Notes: generated by a model from the letters alone, not told the origin. A stretch of DNA of 9,532 nt from Desulfonatronum sp. (GCA_007127655.1 SKYX01000096.1:1-9532); one strand, 5' to 3'. Shown: positions 1 through 7,241, counted from the stretch's first letter. A program made the numbers and translations.

Positions 1-119
1 ACTGGTCGGCAACGAGACACGCGGGCATCTCGGGCTACGCGTGGAGTGTGGTCATGAGCTGCGGCCTCGAGCACGGCCACTTCATGGTGAGCCCCAGCCA
101 CATGTGGTGCGTCCGCTAA
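1..119 (+). CDS. C-terminal end of a DUF1566-like (Lcl C-terminal) protein, partial
   Basis: An open frame enters from the left edge (first full codon at base 3) and stops with TAA at 117-119, giving 38 residues. The peptide opens WSATRHAG and ends MWCVR. A 'W-S-[ST]-T' start, a central 'YAW' and a terminal 'CVR' are what I recall from the end of DUF1566 domains, often found in secreted or surface proteins of environmental Gram-negatives. The 'GYAWSVVMSCG' stretch fits the aromatic-rich 'AWxVxFxxG' repeat of that family. Only the tail is visible, so function, signal peptide and full length cannot be judged. No terminator is seen directly after it. The family call rests on pattern resemblance only; a plain hypothetical protein remains possible. 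Confidence 0.45.
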   Translation, partial: WSATRHAGISGYAWSVVMSCGLEHGHFMVSPSHMWCVR

Positions 120-213
120 TCGGTGAGGGGGCTTTGGTGATTTGGGTCGTTCGTTTTGGGCAAGGGCTGGCTTAGGCCGAAACTCGGGCTTGACCTTGTT
201 GTTAAGGAGAGGG

Positions 214-261
214 ATGAAGGGGAAAACTGTCAGAAGGTGGACGTGTGTGCAAGTTTTATGA
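214..261 (+). CDS. candidate 15-codon upstream ORF before tspO
   Basis: ATG at 214 is preceded by AAGGAG (204-209), the clearest Shine-Dalgarno in this intergenic region although only four bases away. The frame encodes MKGKTVRRWTCVQVL and stops with TGA at 259-261. That stop overlaps, as ATGA, an ATG at 258 which is in frame with tspO. Such an overlap is typical of translationally coupled reading frames, so this could be a leader peptide feeding ribosomes into tspO. It could equally be chance: the peptide is too short to recognise and its length carries no coding signal. Confidence 0.25.
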   Translation: MKGKTVRRWTCVQVL

Positions 262-293
262 TTTTGCAAGATGGGCTTATCCCGGGTGACGAA

Positions 294-785
294 ATGATCG
301 ACAAACGCAAGCAAGTTTTCGGCCTCATGGTCTGGCTTGCCCTCACATTCATCGCCGCAGCCATTGGAAGTGCCGCTTCGATAAGCGCCCAATCTTTCTA
401 TGCCCAGATTACTCAACCCTCATGGGCTCCGCCTGGGTATGTTTTCGGACCTGTCTGGACTGTGCTCTATACCCTTATGGGCCTCTCAGCCTGGCTGGTC
501 TGGCGTGTTGATGGGTTCAAGAGCGCACAAACAGCCCTCACTCTATTCCTTGTTCAACTTGCGTTTAACGCGCTCTGGAGTTGGCTCTTTTTCGTCTGGA
601 ATCTGGGCTTGCTATCATTCATTGAAATTCTTCTGCTCTTGGCTCTGATCCTGGCTACAATCATCTCTTTCTGGCGTATAACGCCATTGGCAGGGGCATT
701 GTTGATCCCATATTTACTCTGGGTGATCTTCGCGGCGTTTTTGAATCACTCCCTATGGCGACTTAACCCCCATATCCTGGGTTAG
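294..785 (+). CDS. tspO: TspO/MBR family integral membrane protein
   Basis: A 163-residue protein of the TspO/peripheral benzodiazepine receptor family: five-helix membrane proteins that bind porphyrins and sterol-like ligands and are tied to tetrapyrrole handling and stress responses. Hydrophobic segments lie near residues 8-30, 47-70, 80-102, 105-127 and 133-152. Family motifs are clear: QPSWAPPGYVFGPVWTVLY (41-59), FNALWSWLFF (91-100) and PYLLWVIFAAFLN (139-151), the last two lining the ligand pocket in known structures. ATG 294 is chosen because it gives the usual family length and has GGTGA (285-289) correctly placed as a ribosome binding site. An in-frame ATG at 258 would add 12 residues and overlaps the stop of a short upstream ORF. 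A TTGACC at 190-195 could be a -35 box, but its -10 partner is poor. The gene looks less GC-rich than the right-hand genes. Physiological role here is unknown. Confidence 0.92.
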   Translation: MIDKRKQVFGLMVWLALTFIAAAIGSAASISAQSFYAQITQPSWAPPGYVFGPVWTVLYTLMGLSAWLVWRVDGFKSAQTALTLFLVQLAFNALWSWLFFVWNLGLLSFIEILLLLALILATIISFWRITPLAGALLIPYLLWVIFAAFLNHSLWRLNPHILG

Positions 786-992
786 GGGAGGCCCCAGGAG
801 GAAATCTAGCAAGGGATTTGTTTTCACCCTGGCTTACGCCCTCCACACAGCCTTCACCAGGAGCCTGGGTCTGTCAGCTGTACTGGCTTGAAGCCCCAAG
901 GTGCGGTGGTTTGGAGCACAGTTGTCATTTTCAAGAGGGGCGCAAAACCAGCCGGACGGGGTGGTTGCAGGGCGAACAATTGCGTGGGCAAT
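786..992. other. intergenic stretch without a recognised gene
   Basis: About 200 bases between tspO and the terminator at 993. Just after the tspO stop is a 6-bp inverted repeat (CCTGGG/CCCAGG, about 776-798) without a T tract, followed by an AGGAGG that has no convincing start codon at proper distance. I see no coding signal, no tRNA-like fold and no clear promoter. The stretch may be the tspO 3' untranslated region, or may hold a small RNA ending at the terminator. Confidence 0.4.
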
Positions 993-1026
993 GGGGCTGA
1001 ATGATCACATCATTCAGCCCCTTTTT
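993..1026 (+). terminator. intrinsic terminator, + strand
   Basis: A perfect 12-bp stem (GGGGCTGAATGA at 993-1004 with TCATTCAGCCCC at 1010-1021) encloses the 5-base loop TCACA and is followed by TTTTT at 1022-1026. The T tract lies on the + strand side only, so it stops rightward transcripts, presumably the one carrying tspO, before they run antisense into lon. On the minus strand the same stem would follow lon by about 50 bases but lacks a downstream U tract, so its use there is less certain. Confidence 0.8.
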
Positions 1027-1071
1027 ACTTTCTGGCTTGCCGTTTTTTTTGACGGAGATTGTCCGCTTCGC

Positions 1072-3534
1072 CTACTGCGTCCTGGGCTGATGTTCCTCTT
1101 TGAGCAGTCGGCGGGACAGGGGCAGGATGTCCGTGGGGGGGACGCAGAAGATGTCTTCGCGCACGCCCACTGTCAGGGCGTGACAGAGGACATCGTCCAT
1201 GTGTTCCACGGTGATGATTTCCAGATCCTTGAGGATGCTCGCGGGGACTTCCTTGAGGTCCTTGGCGTTGTCCGATGGGATGATCACCTTGGCGATCAGC
1301 CCGCGGTGCGCGGCCAGAAGTTTTTCCCGGACCCCGCCAATGGGCAGGACGCGGCCGCGCAGGGTGATCTCTCCGGTCATGGCCAGGTCGTTGCGCACAG
1401 GCAGGTTGAGCAGGGCCGAGATCACGCTGGTGGCCAGGGTGATTCCGGCAGAGGGGCCGTCTTTCGGCGTGGCGCCTTCCGGAACGTGGATGTGGATGTC
1501 GATTTCCTTGTAAAAGTCCGGACGCAGTCCGAACAGGTCCGAGCGGGAACGGACGTAGCTCCAGGCGGCTCGGGCCGACTCCTGCATCACGTCCCCCAGT
1601 TTGCCGGTGATCTCCACTTTGCCGGTACCCGGCATCAGGGAGACCTCCACCAGGAGCAGTTCCCCGCCCATTTCGGTCCAGGCCAACCCCGTAGCCACCC
1701 CGGGCTGGGACCGCTCCTCGCGTTCGCCGTAGCGGAACTTCGGAACACCCAGATATGTGGCGACCATGGTCTTGCTCACGGCCACGGGCTTGTCGGCCCG
1801 TCCTTCCTCCACCACCTTGCGGGCCACCTTGCGACAGATGGAAGCCATTTCCCGCTCCAGGTTGCGTACTCCGGCCTCGCGGGTGTAGCGGCGGATGAGC
1901 TCCAACACCGCGCCATCGGAAAAGGTCATGTCCGAGACGGTCAAGCCGTGCTTGGTCAGCAGGCGGGGCATCAGGAAGTCCTTGGCAATGCGCGCCTTTT
2001 CCACTTCCAGGTAGCCGGGCAGGCGGATGATTTCCATGCGGTCCTGCAAGGGGCCGGGAATGGAGTGCAAGGTGTTGGCCGTGGTGATGAAGAAGATTTT
2101 GGACAGGTCGTAATCCAGATCCAGGTAGTGATCACTGAAGGCGGAGTTTTGCTCCGGGTCCAACACTTCCAGGAGCGCGGAGGAGGGGTCGCCCCGGAAA
2201 TCCGTGCTCATCTTGTCCACCTCGTCCAGGCAGAACACCGGGTTATTGAATTTCACCCGCCGCAGGGACTGGATGATCTTGCCCGGCAGAGCCCCGATGT
2301 AGGTTCTGCGGTGGCCGCGAATCTCAGCCTCGTCCCGGACCCCGCCCAGGGAGATGCGCACAAACTCCCGGCCCATGGCCCGGGCCACGGATTTGGCCAA
2401 AGAGGTCTTGCCCACGCCGGGAGGCCCGACCAGGCAGAGGATCGGACCTTTGATCTTCTCCACCAGGTTTTGCACGGCCAAGTACTCCAGAATCCGCTCC
2501 TTGGGCTTGTCCAGGGCGAAATGGTCCTCGTCCAGGATGGTCTGGGCGGCCTTGATATCCAGGGAGGTGGGCTGAATGGCGTTCCAGGGCAGGTTCAGGA
2601 TCCAGTCCACGTAGTTGCGGACCACGGTGAATTCCGCGGACTGGGACGGCATCTGCCGCAGTTTCTTGATCTCCTTGGCGCATTTTTCCCGGGCCTCGTT
2701 CGGGAGGTCCAGGGCTTCGAGCTGTTTGGCCAATTCATCGAGCTCCTGGCCGGCCTCCTCCTCGCCCCGGCCCATTTCCTTCTGGATGGCCTTGATCTGC
2801 TCGTTAAGGTAGAAATCCCGGTGGTTGCGCTCCATCTGCTGTTTGACCCGGCTTTTGACCTTTTTTTCCAGGGACGTCAGCTCGATGTCCTTGAGCAGCA
2901 ATTCGTAGGCTTTTTCCAGGCGAACCTGGGGATTGGGCTGTTCCAGGGCCGCCTGTTTGTCCGCGAAGGGAACTTTCAGGTGCGGCATCAAGCTGTCCGC
3001 CAGCCGTCCCGGAGTATTCAGGGAGTTGATGGCGGCCATGGTTTCCGGAGCCAGCTTCTTATTGATCTTGGCGTAGTCCTGGAGAGAGTCCTGGACCGCT
3101 CGGATCAGGGCCAGGGCCTCAGGTGTGGCCGCGTCCTCGTAGGCCACGCCGTGAGCCAGGACCATGGGGTATCCGGGCTCGATCTCCTGGATACCGTACT
3201 CCTTGGACCACGCGGCCCGGTAAAGCCCCTCGAACAGCACCTTGATGGTCCCGTCCGGAAGCCGGAGGAGCTGTAGAATCCGGCTGACCGTACCCAGGTC
3301 GTACAGGTCGTCAGAAGACGGGTCCTCGGCCTCGGGATGTTTTTGGGTGACCAGGTAGATCTGCTTGTCGAACTTGTTCAGGGCGCGCTCAATGGCCCGA
3401 ATGGACGTCTCACGTCCGACGAACAGCGGCATGATGGCCCGGGGAAACATGACCACTTCCCGCAAGGTCATCAACGGCAGATGGACTTCCGGCGCAACGA
3501 CGATCTGTTCCTTTCTCTCTTTCTTCTCCGGCAT
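1072..3534 (-). CDS. lon: ATP-dependent Lon protease
   Basis: An 820-residue LonA-type protease: a soluble homohexamer that unfolds and degrades misfolded and regulatory proteins. The N-terminal LON substrate-binding domain spans about 18-210, followed by a coiled-coil linker. The AAA+ module has Walker A GPPGVGKT (370-377), Walker B ending in D437-E438, sensor-1 Asn in TTANT (about 487) and the arginine finger in LQDRMEII (about 499). The peptidase domain carries catalytic Ser695 in PKDGPSAG and Lys738 in GGVREK; their 43-residue spacing equals that of S679/K722 in E. coli Lon. The protein is somewhat longer than the 784-residue E. coli enzyme. ATG 3534 is chosen because AAAGGA stands six bases upstream. 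Another in-frame ATG at 3567 directly follows the clpX stop, would add 11 residues and has no good ribosome binding site. The gene is third in a clpP-clpX-lon string, 33 bases after clpX, so it is likely co-transcribed. No catalytic residue is missing. Confidence 0.98.
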   Translation of the reverse strand: MPEKKERKEQIVVAPEVHLPLMTLREVVMFPRAIMPLFVGRETSIRAIERALNKFDKQIYLVTQKHPEAEDPSSDDLYDLGTVSRILQLLRLPDGTIKVLFEGLYRAAWSKEYGIQEIEPGYPMVLAHGVAYEDAATPEALALIRAVQDSLQDYAKINKKLAPETMAAINSLNTPGRLADSLMPHLKVPFADKQAALEQPNPQVRLEKAYELLLKDIELTSLEKKVKSRVKQQMERNHRDFYLNEQIKAIQKEMGRGEEEAGQELDELAKQLEALDLPNEAREKCAKEIKKLRQMPSQSAEFTVVRNYVDWILNLPWNAIQPTSLDIKAAQTILDEDHFALDKPKERILEYLAVQNLVEKIKGPILCLVGPPGVGKTSLAKSVARAMGREFVRISLGGVRDEAEIRGHRRTYIGALPGKIIQSLRRVKFNNPVFCLDEVDKMSTDFRGDPSSALLEVLDPEQNSAFSDHYLDLDYDLSKIFFITTANTLHSIPGPLQDRMEIIRLPGYLEVEKARIAKDFLMPRLLTKHGLTVSDMTFSDGAVLELIRRYTREAGVRNLEREMASICRKVARKVVEEGRADKPVAVSKTMVATYLGVPKFRYGEREERSQPGVATGLAWTEMGGELLLVEVSLMPGTGKVEITGKLGDVMQESARAAWSYVRSRSDLFGLRPDFYKEIDIHIHVPEGATPKDGPSAGITLATSVISALLNLPVRNDLAMTGEITLRGRVLPIGGVREKLLAAHRGLIAKVIIPSDNAKDLKEVPASILKDLEIITVEHMDDVLCHALTVGVREDIFCVPPTDILPLSRRLLKEEHQPRTQ

Positions 3535-3567
3535 GGGCGATCCTTTGCTAAGGCACGGGCCTTGCAT

Positions 3568-4815
3568 TCAGGCGGTCTTGACTTCCTGCTCGTAAATCAA
3601 CAGCGGTTCAGATTCGCTCTCCACCACGGACTGGTTGACCACGCACTCCTTCACGCCGGTCAGGGACGGCAGGCGGTAGGAGATGTCCAGCATGATGTTC
3701 TCCAGCACGTTGCGCAGCCCCCGTGCCCCGGTTTTGCGCTCGATGGCCTGACGGGCGATGCTCCTTAAAGAGTCCTGGGTAAAGCGCAGCCGGACATTCT
3801 CCATCTCGAACATCTTCTGGTACTGCTTGATCAGGGCGTTCTTGGGCTCGGTCAGGATGCGGACCAGGTCGTCCTCCGTCAGGTCCTTGAGCGAAGCCAG
3901 GATGGGCAGCCGCCCCACCAACTCGGGGATGAAGCCGAATTTGATCAGGTCCATGGGTTGGACCTGATCCAGGTAGGAGCAGGCGTCTTCGTCGTTGGGC
4001 GAGCTGAAGGCTGCCCCGAAGCCCATGCATTTGGACTGGGTGCGTTGCTGAATGATCCGCTCCAGACCGATGAACGCTCCACCCACAATGAACAGGATGT
4101 TGGAGGTGTTCATCCGGATGTATTCCTGCTGAGGGTGCTTGCGCCCGCCCTTGGGGGGAATGTTGGCCTCCGTGCCTTCGATGATCTTCAGCAGGGCCTG
4201 CTGGACCCCTTCGCCGGAGACGTCCCGGGTGATGGAGGGGCTGTCGGAACGGCGGGAGACCTTATCGATTTCGTCGATGTAGATGATCCCCTTGGAGGCC
4301 GTTTCGATGTCAAAGTCCGCGTTCTGGAGCAGCTGCACCAGAATGTTTTCCACGTCCTCGCCCACGTACCCGGCTTCGGTCAGAGTGGTGGCGTCGGCGA
4401 TGGCAAAGGGAACTTTCAAGATCCGAGCCAGGGTTTTGGCCAGCAAGGTCTTGCCCGAACCCGTGGGGCCCATCAACAGGATGTTGCTCTTGTCCAACTC
4501 CACGCCGTCGGTCATCTGCGGGGCGTAGAAGACCCGCTTATAGTGATTATGCACGGCCACGGAGAGGATTTTCTTGGCCTGTTGCTGTCCGATCACGAAT
4601 TCGTCCAGCTTCTTGTGCAGTTCCTCCGGAGTCAGCAGTCGTCCGTCCTGCAGCTCCGTTTCCATGTCGTCCTGGTTGATGATTTCATCGCACAGGATGA
4701 CGCATTCGTCGCAGATATATACGTCCGGCCCGGCAATCAGCCGGCGGACCTGGTCCTGACTCTTACCGCAAAATGAGCATCCCAATTGCGGCTGATTGGA
4801 TTTCTTTTTGGCCAT
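3568..4815 (-). CDS. clpX: ClpX, ATPase and specificity subunit of ClpXP
   Basis: A 415-residue AAA+ unfoldase that forms hexamers, recognises tagged or native substrates and threads them into ClpP. The N-terminal zinc-binding domain shows Cys13, Cys16, Cys35 and Cys38. Walker A is GPTGSGKT (116-123) and Walker B ends in D181-E182. The pore loop is GYVG (149-152), the RKH loop is at 225-227, the GRLP arginine finger is near 302 and the sensor-2 box is GARGLR (363-368). The ClpP-docking tripeptide, IGF in E. coli, is MGF here (264-266), a conservative change that keeps Gly-Phe. Length is normal for the family. The start has AGAGG a few bases upstream, and that ribosome binding site overlaps the TAG stop of clpP; the genes are eight bases apart, which implies coupled translation. 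The TGA stop is followed at once by ATG (TGAATG), an alternative start for lon. Confidence 0.98.
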   Translation of the reverse strand: MAKKKSNQPQLGCSFCGKSQDQVRRLIAGPDVYICDECVILCDEIINQDDMETELQDGRLLTPEELHKKLDEFVIGQQQAKKILSVAVHNHYKRVFYAPQMTDGVELDKSNILLMGPTGSGKTLLAKTLARILKVPFAIADATTLTEAGYVGEDVENILVQLLQNADFDIETASKGIIYIDEIDKVSRRSDSPSITRDVSGEGVQQALLKIIEGTEANIPPKGGRKHPQQEYIRMNTSNILFIVGGAFIGLERIIQQRTQSKCMGFGAAFSSPNDEDACSYLDQVQPMDLIKFGFIPELVGRLPILASLKDLTEDDLVRILTEPKNALIKQYQKMFEMENVRLRFTQDSLRSIARQAIERKTGARGLRNVLENIMLDISYRLPSLTGVKECVVNQSVVESESEPLLIYEQEVKTA

Positions 4816-4823
4816 ACAAACCT

Positions 4824-5426
4824 CTATGATGACTTCAGTTGGGACCTGGAGGACAGAATCTTGTCGATCAGCCCGTAGTCCACAGCTTCCTGCGCGCTCA
4901 TGAAATAGTCCCGTTCCGTGTCATGGCGTACCTTGCTCAGGTCCGCGCCGGTGTGCGAGGCCAGGATATCGCTGAGCTTTTCCTTCAGGCGGATGATCTC
5001 CCTGGCCTGGATGTCGATGTCCGTGGCCTGCCCCTGGAAACCGCCCATGGGTTGGTGGATCAGGATGCGGCTGTTAGGCAGGGCGTAACGCATTCCCTTG
5101 GCTCCGGCGGTGAGCAGTAACGCGCCCATGCTGGCGGCCTGTCCAAGGCACAGCGTGGCCACGGGGGAGGATATGTACTGCATGGTGTCGTAGATGGCCA
5201 AACCGGCGGTGACGGAGCCGCCGGGGGAGTTGATGTACATGTTGATTTCCTTTTCCGGGTTTTCGGATTCCAGAAAAAGAAGCTGGGAGCAGACCAGATT
5301 GGCGACGTAATCGTCTATGGCCGTTCCCAGGATCAAAATTCTGTCCTTGAGAAGACGCGAATACAGGTCGTAGGCCCGTTCCGTTCGCCCCGTGGTTTCT
5401 ATGACGATGGGCACGCCCATGGGCAT
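4824..5426 (-). CDS. clpP: ClpP, proteolytic subunit of ClpXP
   Basis: A 200-residue serine peptidase that assembles into a two-ring 14-mer and degrades chains fed by ClpX. The catalytic triad is visible: Ser99 in GQAASMG, His124 in ILIHQP and Asp173 in TERDYFM. The glycine-rich oxyanion strand INSPGG lies at 65-70. The N terminus is short ([10 protein letters not shown]), as in enzymes that keep or clip a brief propeptide. ATG 5426 is preceded by AGGAGG with seven bases between, an excellent site; the ATG two codons further in is less well placed. It is the first gene of the clpP-clpX-lon string and has its own candidate promoter about 90 bases upstream, after the tig terminator. It ends eight bases before clpX. 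Confidence 0.98.
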   Translation of the reverse strand: MPMGVPIVIETTGRTERAYDLYSRLLKDRILILGTAIDDYVANLVCSQLLFLESENPEKEINMYINSPGGSVTAGLAIYDTMQYISSPVATLCLGQAASMGALLLTAGAKGMRYALPNSRILIHQPMGGFQGQATDIDIQAREIIRLKEKLSDILASHTGADLSKVRHDTERDYFMSAQEAVDYGLIDKILSSRSQLKSS

Positions 5427-5513
5427 GATGTTTCCTCCTGGAGTTGTGTGGCCGACAGCGAAGCCCGCGGCCGGCGAGAGGTCGCGGACCCGTGGAGAGG
5501 TGGGACGCGGTCG

Positions 5514-5543
5514 TATTTACGCGACTCGGTAGTTAGTAATCAA
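5514..5543 (-). promoter_or_regulatory. candidate sigma70 promoter for clpP-clpX-lon
   Basis: Reading leftward, TTGATT (5543-5538) could be a -35 box and TAAATA (5519-5514) a weak -10 box, with 18 bases between. The -35 lies at the end of the T-rich tail of the tig terminator, in the only AT-rich part of the tig-clpP gap. Predicted transcripts would have a GC-rich leader of about 80 bases. I see no heat-shock sigma32-type boxes and no CIRCE element. The -10 match is poor, so confidence is low. Confidence 0.35.
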
Positions 5544-5597
5544 AACGACAAAGGCAAGCCCGCCACCCCCGAAAAGATTCGGGGGAGCGGACTTGCC
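5541..5597 (-). terminator. intrinsic terminator after tig
   Basis: On the minus strand, GGCAAG-U-CCGC-U-CCCCCGAA pairs with UUCGGGGG-UG-GCGG-G-CUUGCC (5597-5553) around the loop UCUU: about 19 pairs including one G-U, with one small asymmetric bulge. The stem is followed by UUUGUCGUUUU. It begins 30 bases past the tig stop and should separate tig from clpP transcription. The right-strand T tract and stem length make this a strong call. Confidence 0.85.
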
Positions 5598-5626
5598 GAC
5601 GTTCCTCGCGACATGGCCGCGATGGG

Positions 5627-6973
5627 TCACGACGTGGCTTCGGTCTGGGACTCGGCGTTTTCAGGGTCGGATTCTTCGGGCCGTTTGGGTTCGACCTCCG
5701 TGATCCGGGCCTTGGAGTAGATCAGCTCGATGGCCTTGTCCGCCAGGATACGATCGCTGACAGCCGGCATCAGGTTGTTCTGCTCGTGAAAATGTTTCAG
5801 TCCCTGGGCGTCCTGGCCGGTCTGCTGGGCCATGTCCCGGAAGAACGCATCGACTTCCATGGGTGAAACGCGCAGGTTCTCCTTGGTAGCCACGGCCAAA
5901 AGGAACAGCTGGGATTTGACGAGGTCTTCCGCATTGGGCCGGAATTGTTCCCGGATTTCCTCCATGGGCTTGCCCAGGGCCTCGATGCGCTTGCCCATCC
6001 GTTCCAGACGATATTGCATTTCTTGGACCATCCGGTCGATATGCTCGGTGACCATGGATTCGGGCAGGGCATAATCCACCTGCGAGGTCAGGTTGTCCAG
6101 GATCTTCTTTTGCGCGGCGGCTTTGTTCACGCGTTTCCGGGACTCGACATACGATTTCTCGATGGCCTCGCGCAACTGCTCCACGGACTCGAAATTGCCG
6201 GCTTTTTTTGCCAGTTCCGCATCCACCTCCGGGAGCTTCTTCTGTTTGATCTCCTGGAGCTTCACGTTCATGGTCACGGTCTTTCCGGCCAGATCGTCGT
6301 TGAGAAAGTCCTCCGGAAAGGTGATCTCCGATTCCGCTCCTTGACCGGGCCGGATGCCCTGGATCAGGGCCTCGAACTCCGGCAAAGCCTGGTCCTGGCC
6401 CAACTCCAATTGAAAATTCTCGGCCTTGAAGTCGTCGAGGGTTCTGCCGTCCAGGGTTGCGTAAAAATCAACGACCACGACGTCTCCGTTCTGAGCCGGA
6501 CGATCCTCTTCCAGGGGAACGATTTCCGCCATGTTCCGCCGAATGCGGTCCACGACCAATTGGGTGTCGTGGTCGCTGGCCTGAGCTTTTTCCTCTTCCA
6601 CGGCGACGTCTTCGTAAGGGGGCAGCTCAAACTCGGGGGCCACTTCAAACGTGATAGTGTACTCAAAGGGCTGGTCCCTGACAATTTCTCCAGCATCCAC
6701 GTCGATTCTCGAGAGCGGCTTGACCTGCATCTCGTTGATCACCTCGTTGATGTGGCAGTTGATCAAATCGTTGGTGGCCTCTTCGTAGATTTTCTTTTTG
6801 AACATGCCCTCGATGACGGAGGAGGGCACCTTGCCCTTACGAAAACCCTTGATCACGGCGTCCTTGCGATACAGGGCAATGGCTACGGCCAGGGCCGAAT
6901 TGACCTCTTCCGGCGGGGTGACGATTTTCACGGTGCGTTTGACCGGTGTCGGCTCGAGCACTTCATGCTGCAT
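5627..6973 (-). CDS. tig: trigger factor, ribosome-associated chaperone and peptidyl-prolyl isomerase
   Basis: A 448-residue protein with the three-domain layout of trigger factor, the first chaperone to meet nascent chains at the ribosomal exit tunnel. The ribosome-binding signature GFRKGKVP is at residues 43-50, the same position as in E. coli. The FKBP-like isomerase domain covers about 150-245, starting near GDVVVVDFYATLDG, and the helical C-terminal chaperone arms follow. The end is acidic and low-complexity (about 426-448), a common variable tail. ATG 6973 is chosen because the family N terminus starts there and AAGGAGG lies 10 bases upstream. The open frame continues 83 codons further up, but that part crosses the candidate promoter and terminator and encodes nothing trigger-factor-like. 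Tig precedes clpP-clpX-lon in the same orientation, a common arrangement, yet the terminator between them suggests separate transcription. Confidence 0.97.
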   Translation of the reverse strand: MQHEVLEPTPVKRTVKIVTPPEEVNSALAVAIALYRKDAVIKGFRKGKVPSSVIEGMFKKKIYEEATNDLINCHINEVINEMQVKPLSRIDVDAGEIVRDQPFEYTITFEVAPEFELPPYEDVAVEEEKAQASDHDTQLVVDRIRRNMAEIVPLEEDRPAQNGDVVVVDFYATLDGRTLDDFKAENFQLELGQDQALPEFEALIQGIRPGQGAESEITFPEDFLNDDLAGKTVTMNVKLQEIKQKKLPEVDAELAKKAGNFESVEQLREAIEKSYVESRKRVNKAAAQKKILDNLTSQVDYALPESMVTEHIDRMVQEMQYRLERMGKRIEALGKPMEEIREQFRPNAEDLVKSQLFLLAVATKENLRVSPMEVDAFFRDMAQQTGQDAQGLKHFHEQNNLMPAVSDRILADKAIELIYSKARITEVEPKRPEESDPENAESQTEATS

Positions 6974-7002
6974 ATGAACGATTCCTCCTTGGAGTTGTTG
7001 GC

Positions 7003-7048
7003 AAAAAAATGGCGACGCCGCTCGACCTGGCCGAAGCGGCGCAATCGC
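7003..7048 (-). promoter_or_regulatory. hairpin plus T7 in the tig leader, possible attenuator
   Basis: On the minus strand a GC-rich stem forms just before the tig ribosome binding site. The core CGCCGCT (7041-7035) pairs with AGCGGCG (7022-7016). It can extend inward through TCG/CGA and outward through GCGA (7048-7045) with TCGC (7015-7012). Two bases later follow seven T residues (7009-7003), the form of an intrinsic terminator. It stands about 30 bases before the tig ATG and downstream of the candidate tig promoter, leaving no room for another promoter. It would therefore act on the tig transcript itself as an attenuator or pause site, or as a leaky terminator for readthrough from the tRNA. 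Confidence 0.5.
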
Positions 7049-7113
7049 GTGAGCGACCCACTTGTGGCGGAAATGTCGCCCCACGGAGTTCGCTCTAAGG
7101 TAAAAAGTGGGAA

Positions 7114-7142
7114 AGTATATCGTTTTTTTTAAAAAACCGCAA
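7114..7142 (-). promoter_or_regulatory. candidate sigma70 promoter for tig
   Basis: Reading leftward: TTGCGG (7142-7137) as -35, a 17-base AT-rich spacer made mostly of a T run and an A run (7136-7120), and TATACT (7119-7114) as -10, five of six bases matching consensus. The start point would fall near 7107, giving a leader of about 135 bases that contains the hairpin at 7003-7048. The -35 box overlaps the 3' arm of the candidate tRNA-Leu terminator. Confidence 0.55.
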
Positions 7143-7178
7143 TGAATGAGATGGCTGTCGGACGGGGGCCGCATTGCG
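7131..7178 (-). terminator. candidate terminator after tRNA-Leu
   Basis: CGCAATG (7178-7172) pairs with CATTGCG (7144-7138) on the minus strand around a 27-base loop that may fold further, and after one G comes TTTTTT (7136-7131). It is the only stem-plus-T structure between the tRNA and the candidate tig promoter. The long loop makes it weaker than the other terminators in this window. Confidence 0.45.
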
Positions 7179-7192
7179 CGACCCGCGCCTGA

Positions 7193-7240
7193 CCAATTGA
7201 CCTGGCCAATTGACCTGGCCAATTGACCTGGCCGATTGAA
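7193..7240. repeat. 13-bp tandem repeat, about 3.7 copies
   Basis: The unit CCAATTGACCTGG occurs at 7193-7205, 7206-7218 and 7219-7231, identical in all three. A partial fourth copy (7232-7240, CCGATTGAA) carries one A-to-G change. The array ends one base from the 3' end (CCA) of tRNA-Leu. Each unit holds the palindrome CAATTG, and TGGCCA forms at each junction. A slipped-strand duplication is the simplest origin; the sequence shows no function. Confidence 0.9.
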
Positions 7241-7241
7241 G

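Noticed and set aside
156..293. N-terminal extension of tspO from a TTG at 156
   Set aside because: The added residues are hydrophilic, unlike TspO N termini, and the TTG has no proper ribosome binding site.
818..1000. 60-codon ORF on the + strand after tspO
   Set aside because: It starts at a TTG without a well-spaced Shine-Dalgarno, ends inside the terminator stem and resembles nothing.
901..3276. 791-codon open frame on the + strand opposite lon
   Set aside because: It is antisense to a gene with every Lon catalytic motif, and its product is rich in Gly, His, Gln and Asp with no domain. Such frames arise from GC-rich codon bias on the opposite strand.
3958..4776. 272-codon open frame on the + strand opposite clpX
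   Set aside because: Antisense shadow of clpX with low-complexity composition and no family resemblance.
5945..7132. 395-codon open frame on the + strand opposite tig
   Set aside because: Shadow of tig: no recognisable domain, and it runs through the tig promoter and leader region.
6974..7222. 83-codon N-terminal extension of tig
   Set aside because: It crosses the candidate promoter, terminator and leader hairpin, does not resemble trigger factor, and the ATG at 6973 has a strong ribosome binding site.
7193..7240. CRISPR array or CtsR-type operator
   Set aside because: The repeats are 13 bp with no spacers, which excludes CRISPR. CtsR sites are 7-mers separated by 3 bases in Firmicutes; the period here is 13 bp and the array lies beyond the tig promoter.
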